A stretch of 22,532 bases of DNA. Origin: Paramacrobiotus richtersi. Its lineage: Eukaryota > Tardigrada > Eutardigrada > Parachela > Macrobiotidae. Below, in pieces: positions 19,157-22,532 of this stretch (the first letter of the stretch is position 1; each line of letters opens with the position of its first letter). The translations under genes and the position numbers were made by a program. The notes beneath the pieces are model-generated. The model worked only from the letters and a program-made list of their open reading frames with translations. It did no database searches and had not been told where the DNA came from. Location of the stretch: the NCBI GenBank assembly GCA_034698045.1, contig JAQGAU010000938.1, positions 1 through 22,532 on the forward strand. The letters are read 5' to 3'.

Positions 19157-20297
19157 TCAAGCATGTGCCAGGGTGCAGTTCTGCTCTTTGGACGACGGAC
19201 TGTAACTGATTGCGCGGTTCCTCTTGTTGACTGGATCATAAACAAGTTGAAGGCTCTTTTTCCCACGAGCCAGCTTTATGACAGGCTGAAAGCAAATATC
19301 ACGATAAGTTCATCCCATGGTCTGTATTGCTTTCTAAATTCTAATGCAGTCATGAAAATCGATCCTGGATCTGGTCCATTTACATATGTACATACTAGTA
19401 AATTGCCAATTTCATCATCCATTTGATTAAGCCGCCAGTCCATCTCGCGGTTTCCCTTTTCATTGATGACTGTCTGCCTCCCTAGTATAGCGAAAGTTCG
19501 ATTCCGCAGTAGGTTGGTCAGCGAGGCTCCATCCGTAAGATTTCCACCACTTGCCACCGTTTCGTTTAACACCTATAAGCAGAAAATAAAAGCACGTCAT
19601 GAAGCTGTCTAAAAGTTGCAGTAAAAGCTGGAGATACTGTAGATACTGTACACTAAATAGTAAATGCACCTGTCCATAGATCATTAGTCCGTAGTAGATC
19701 GATACCTTCAGCGGGTTAACCTGGAAGAACAAAATGCACAGGTTTCTGCTAAGCTTATTACTTAACATCGAAAACACGGTACCAATAGGCACGTATTAGG
19801 CGATGCGAGGAACTATAACAGTATATTGCGAATATAGCCTGAGACTAAAGCACACACTCTGCGTTACGGCGTAGATAATGCCCGTTGCACGGTAAACACT
19901 CTGCCTTTTAGCTATTTTATATTAGCTAAACTGATTTAGTATGCCACAACGACACGTGTTTCCATCAGTCTGGTAGCGACACGTACTGTAGGGTTGCACG
20001 ACCGGCAGCATCTTATCGCTGAATCATTAAGATACACAAAGTTATAACACATATGGTACATACGCTCTTCTCTACATACGTATAACCGTAGGTCTCGTTG
20101 GCAAGTCGTTTCACGTCAGTAGTGAAGTTCTTGTACTCCGGTGTATTCTCGGACTCATCATCAAAGGATAGGGTGAAAAGCGAGCGGTATGCGGTGCGTG
20201 CATCTTGTTGAGTGCAAGGTTGAGTCAAATGTAAGCATTCCGGGAATATTAAGGGGACTATCTGGTTAAACCGCTGGTTTTGCAGTTGACGTTGACA
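19157..20297 (-). CDS. Natriuretic-peptide-receptor-type ectodomain, four exons, 5' part missing
   Basis: Exons are 20297-20064, 19720-19670, 19572-19396 and 19285-19157, all joined in phase 0 with good sites (GTATGT, GTGCAT and GTATGT donors; GTGCAG, TTCCAG, TTATAG and TTTCAG acceptors). Together they give 196 codons to a TGA at 19157. The protein is the membrane-proximal half of an ANF-receptor ligand-binding domain: PEYKNFTTDVKRLANETYG, then VNPLKVSIYYGLMIYGQ, then LNETVASGGNLTDG with NRTFAILG and MDWRLNQMDD. These are hallmark blocks of natriuretic peptide receptors and receptor guanylyl cyclases. The earlier half must lie in exons upstream of 20297, possibly beyond the MULE that sits there. 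The last exon stops after NCTLAHA with no membrane segment, kinase-homology or cyclase domain, so the gene may make a soluble receptor. The last exon is the least certain; a missed donor would extend the gene. Confidence 0.75.
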
Positions 20298-20415
20298 CTG
20301 CACGGATGTGAACAACAGATAAAACCCATACAATGACTTCGAAAGTGGAAAGATGGATCTCCAATGTCCTTTTGTCCGTTTGCGCGCGCAGTGAGTGATA
20401 GGTGCTCAATATGGT

Positions 20416-20424
20416 TTAAAAGTT
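20416..20424. repeat. 9-bp target duplication (left), TTAAAAGTT
   Basis: Exact copy at 21783-21791 marks both edges of the second MULE-like element. Confidence 0.85.
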
Positions 20425-20523
20425 GGGTACCGCTATAGGCACCCCCAAACACCCCCTTTCACTAAAGGCACCCCCTTTGCACCGCGAATCACTATAGGCA
20501 CCACCCCTTTTAAATTACGAAGT

Positions 20524-20640
20524 GGCTACGCGCGAGAGTGCAATCGCGCGTAGTTAATCGGCTACGCGCGAGAGATTTCTCGCGCGAAGCAAAAACGTCG
20601 CGACATGGCTACGCGCGAGATCTGTAATTTTGCTTCAACG
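20524..20640 (+). repeat. Left GCTACGCGCGAGA subterminal cluster
   Basis: GGCTACGCGCGAGA or close variants occur at about 20523, 20559 and 20606, with inverse copies between them (CGCGCGTAG at 20547, TCTCGCGCG at 20578). It is strikingly CpG-rich against AT-rich surroundings. Possible transposase-binding sites. Confidence 0.8.
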
Positions 20641-21102
20641 GGCAGCTTCCTATTGGTCTTTCTTACTTCCTGCACGTTGATTTTCAAGTTCAGCTTCTTA
20701 GTTTTTTTTTTGTTTCCTTATCTAACTTCTCAGTTTCTGTTCTTGGTTTAGTTTTCTCAGTTTAGCTTCTTAATTCCTTTTCTTTGCTTCTTTATCTTAA
20801 TTTCTTAGTTTCTGTTCTTGGTTTAGTTGTACGTTCCGCGCTGTGATTTGTTAATTCAGCTTCTTTGTTTATAAACTGATTTGTTCGCCTTTGTTTAGTT
20901 GTTAGACTCCAAGCTTCGATTTTTTAATTCAGCTTCTTAGTTTATATTCTTTGGTTCCTTGTTTAGGCTCTTAGTTCAGCTTCTTTGTTTTTAGTTTTTA
21001 TTTCTAGTTTCTCTTGGTTTCTTCTCGGTTTCTCTTAGTTTCTTCTTGGTTCAGCTTCTTTGTTTCTTAGTTTTTATTTCTTTGTTTCTTCCTAGTTTTG
21101 TA
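20641..21102 (+). repeat. Strand-asymmetric T-rich core with TTTCTTAGTTTC-like units
   Basis: About 460 bases are dominated by irregular repeats such as CAGCTTCTTAG, TTTCTGTTCTTGGTTTAG and TTTCTTAGTTTTTATTTC, with adenine scarce throughout. It has no open frame of note and is framed by the CG-rich arms. Confidence 0.8.
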
Positions 21103-21245
21103 GCTCTCGCGCGTAGCCATTTTATTACGTTACACAACGCGCGAAATGTCTCGCGCGTAGCCATTTGATTACGTTTTGGCAACGCGCGAGATCTCTCGCG
21201 CGAAGCCGATTAGCTACGCGCGGGAAAATATCTCGCGCGTAGAAC
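21103..21245 (-). repeat. Right GCGCGAG subterminal cluster (inverse)
   Basis: CTCTCGCGCGTAGCC, TCTCGCGCGTAGCC and related copies are inverse to the left cluster. Together they make an imperfect long palindrome across the T-rich core. Confidence 0.8.
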
Positions 21246-21782
21246 TGACCTTTAAATTAAGCATAACCGGGTAATGAAATGGTGATCTTTACGAACATCT
21301 ACAGACTAGAGTTATCTAGTACCGAGCGTACGGATCCCTATAATATTAGAAGTATGCGATACCGGCTACTCTGCTTAGCACTACCGGAAAACAATTTCCA
21401 GGTCATCATCTATTGTCGTAAACGATTCCAAACGAAAGAATATGTGTGCAACCTTCGAAGAGTTTCCAGAAAGAGACTAACTAAACATTTCTTTTACGCC
21501 ACATCGTCTACTTGCCGAAATAGCATCTAGATTCAATTACACTCACATACATGTAGCGGAAAAATAAATCCACAGCTAGAATCAGTGTTGCCGCTAGCAT
21601 AATTATACGGAACGATTTCCGGTTCTCGGTGTACACCTCGATCGTTGATTAAACACAGCGCAAAAACTACAAGAAACAGAAGGGGTGTGTACAAAGCATG
21701 AAACAGAGGGGCGTCTATTTAATTAATTCAATAGGGGTGCCTGTAGTAAACGGGGTGAAAGGGGGTGCCTTTAGCGATTTCC

Positions 21783-21791
21783 TTAAAAGTT
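21783..21791. repeat. 9-bp target duplication (right), TTAAAAGTT
   Basis: Identical to 20416-20424. Confidence 0.85.
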
Positions 21792-22255
21792 TAATCAGAG
21801 ATGCTGCTTTCAAATCCGCGTTTTCATCCGATTTGTGTGGATGATAGATCAATTGATGAGCGCAAATGAGATGATCATTCTAACCCGGAAATGACGGGTG
21901 CGGTGCTGTTGAGCTGCATATTCTTACCCCGTCACGTCCATCAAGCTTGCCACTACTCCACGAGTCCACGAGATACTACCGAAATCAAGTGGGCTTGAGA
22001 ACGGCTCGTGCGCGAAATAAACCTACACATTTCAGGTCGTTGAGCAACCATATTGTATGTACCACGTATTATGTGAATAAACCTGGATTAGGTCTGGCTC
22101 AATCCGTACCAAACTTTCAACCGCAACGTCGCAGCGACCGCAACTATGGATTCAAATAGTATACGCGACCGCAAAAACCTGGTGGCGTTGCAAACGACAC
22201 GTGACGATCGCGGCGCTTTACAAACGCGGCCAGCATGGTTGCTGGTGCGGCATAG
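21792..22255. other. Region without recognisable gene
   Basis: No domain or exon recognised. From about 22120 scattered GCGACCGCAA and GACGATCGCGG motifs resemble the tandem repeat that follows, so the last 130 bases may be its degenerate edge. Confidence 0.45.
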
Positions 22256-22532
22256 CTGGGTAATGGGCCGCGAAGACCGCGACACCATTATACAAGCGCG
22301 ACTGCAGCGAACAGTGCAGTTGCTTGCATGGCCAAGCTGGAAACTGCCGCAACGACCGCGACTCCATTATATAAGCGCGCCTGCCGCGACCAGTACCGTC
22401 GCTCGTATGGGCAAGCTGGAAACTGCCGCAACGACCGCGACTCCATTATATAAGCGCGACTGCAGCGACCAGTGCAGTTGCTGGCATGGCCAAGCTGGAA
22501 ACTGCCGCAACGACCGCGACTTCATTATATAA
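22256..22532 (+). repeat. 79-bp tandem repeats with TATA-like box, runs off right edge
   Basis: Units are 22256-22336 (diverged, 81 bp), 22337-22415, 22416-22494 and a partial one from 22495. Each full unit begins CTGGAAACTGCCGCAACGAC, contains CCATTATATAAGCGCG and ends CATGGCCAAG or similar. TATATAA occurs at 22368-22374, 22447-22453 and 22526-22532, with TATACAA in the diverged unit. The 79-bp period is not a multiple of three, so the open frame across it changes phase every unit and is not a protein repeat. Confidence 0.9.

Larger units (their letters stand above)
20425..21782. mobile_element. Second MULE-type element, 1358 bp
   Basis: The left end GGGTACCGCTATAGGCACCC and the inverse of the right end, GGAAATCGCTAAAGGCACCC, agree at most positions. 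A perfect 9-bp duplication (TTAAAAGTT) flanks them. The motif CTAWAGGCACCCC is repeated inside each end. Inner arms rich in GCTACGCGCGAGA (20524-20640 and 21103-21245) face each other in inverse orientation around a T-rich core. A non-palindromic part (about 21256-21715) lies between the right inner arm and the right terminus, with no left equivalent. No transposase is recognised. Its first six bases, GGGTAC, equal those of the element at 511. It lies directly upstream of the known receptor exons, so it probably sits in a receptor intron. Confidence 0.8.

Noticed and set aside
21545-21660. Short hydrophobic minus-strand exon as the first exon of the receptor gene
   Set aside because: It can be spliced in frame (TAT|GTGAGT), but it lies inside the MULE bounded by the 9-bp duplication and would skip the N-terminal half of the ligand-binding domain.
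22146-22532. 128-codon plus-strand frame to the right edge
   Set aside because: The 79-bp repeat shifts phase in each unit, so the same DNA is read in different frames; it is a satellite artefact.
1-22532. CRISPR array or bacterial defence system
   Set aside because: The only regular repeats are transposon-arm minisatellites and a 79-bp satellite without spacers; all other signals are eukaryotic.

Overview
This looks like a nuclear segment from an invertebrate animal. Evidence is GT-AG introns (several only 59-60 nt, others 97-343 nt), TATA boxes and AATAAA signals, a natriuretic-peptide-receptor-type ectodomain, a tandem pair of leucine-rich-repeat genes, and many eukaryotic DNA transposons. 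No bacterial operon structure is seen. The species cannot be fixed from the sequence; a compact-intron invertebrate fits, but that is inference.

Layout. 1-413: fragment of a non-LTR-type reverse transcriptase on the minus strand, running off the left edge. 511-3127: Mutator-like (MULE/foldback) element with a perfect 9-bp target duplication and minisatellite-bearing arms, containing a complete nested hAT element (1121-1989). 3137-4880: no gene seen. 4880-5690: decayed minus-strand reading frame. About 6741-9440 and 10601-13215: two copies of a tandem duplication, each with a two-exon secreted LRR gene on the minus strand. Copy 2 is open; copy 1 carries a nonsense codon at codon 50. Copy 1 also holds a tRNA-like gene and a transposon-end fragment. 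Between the copies (about 9350-10153) is an uncertain plus-strand Cys-rich gene. 13239-13388: a 150-bp hAT MITE with intact 8-bp target duplication.

14900-18400: the most interesting part, three plus-strand paralogous genes for tiny secreted prepropeptides. Each has a signal peptide, acidic spacer, phase-0 intron at the same place, a furin site R-x-K-R and a short C-terminal peptide with exactly two cysteines. Two share the ring CxxNPxxC. In those two the intron is exactly 60 nt and stop-free, so a retained intron would still be translated.

19157-20297: four minus-strand exons of a receptor ectodomain of the natriuretic peptide receptor / receptor guanylyl cyclase family. The frame ends at a stop before any membrane segment. 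The peptide cluster and this receptor exon set lie tail to tail within 1 kb. A ligand-receptor link is only a hypothesis.

20425-21782: a second MULE-like element with perfect 9-bp target duplication, GCGCGAG-rich subterminal arms and a pyrimidine-rich core. 22256 to the right edge: 79-bp tandem repeats, each with a TATA-like box.
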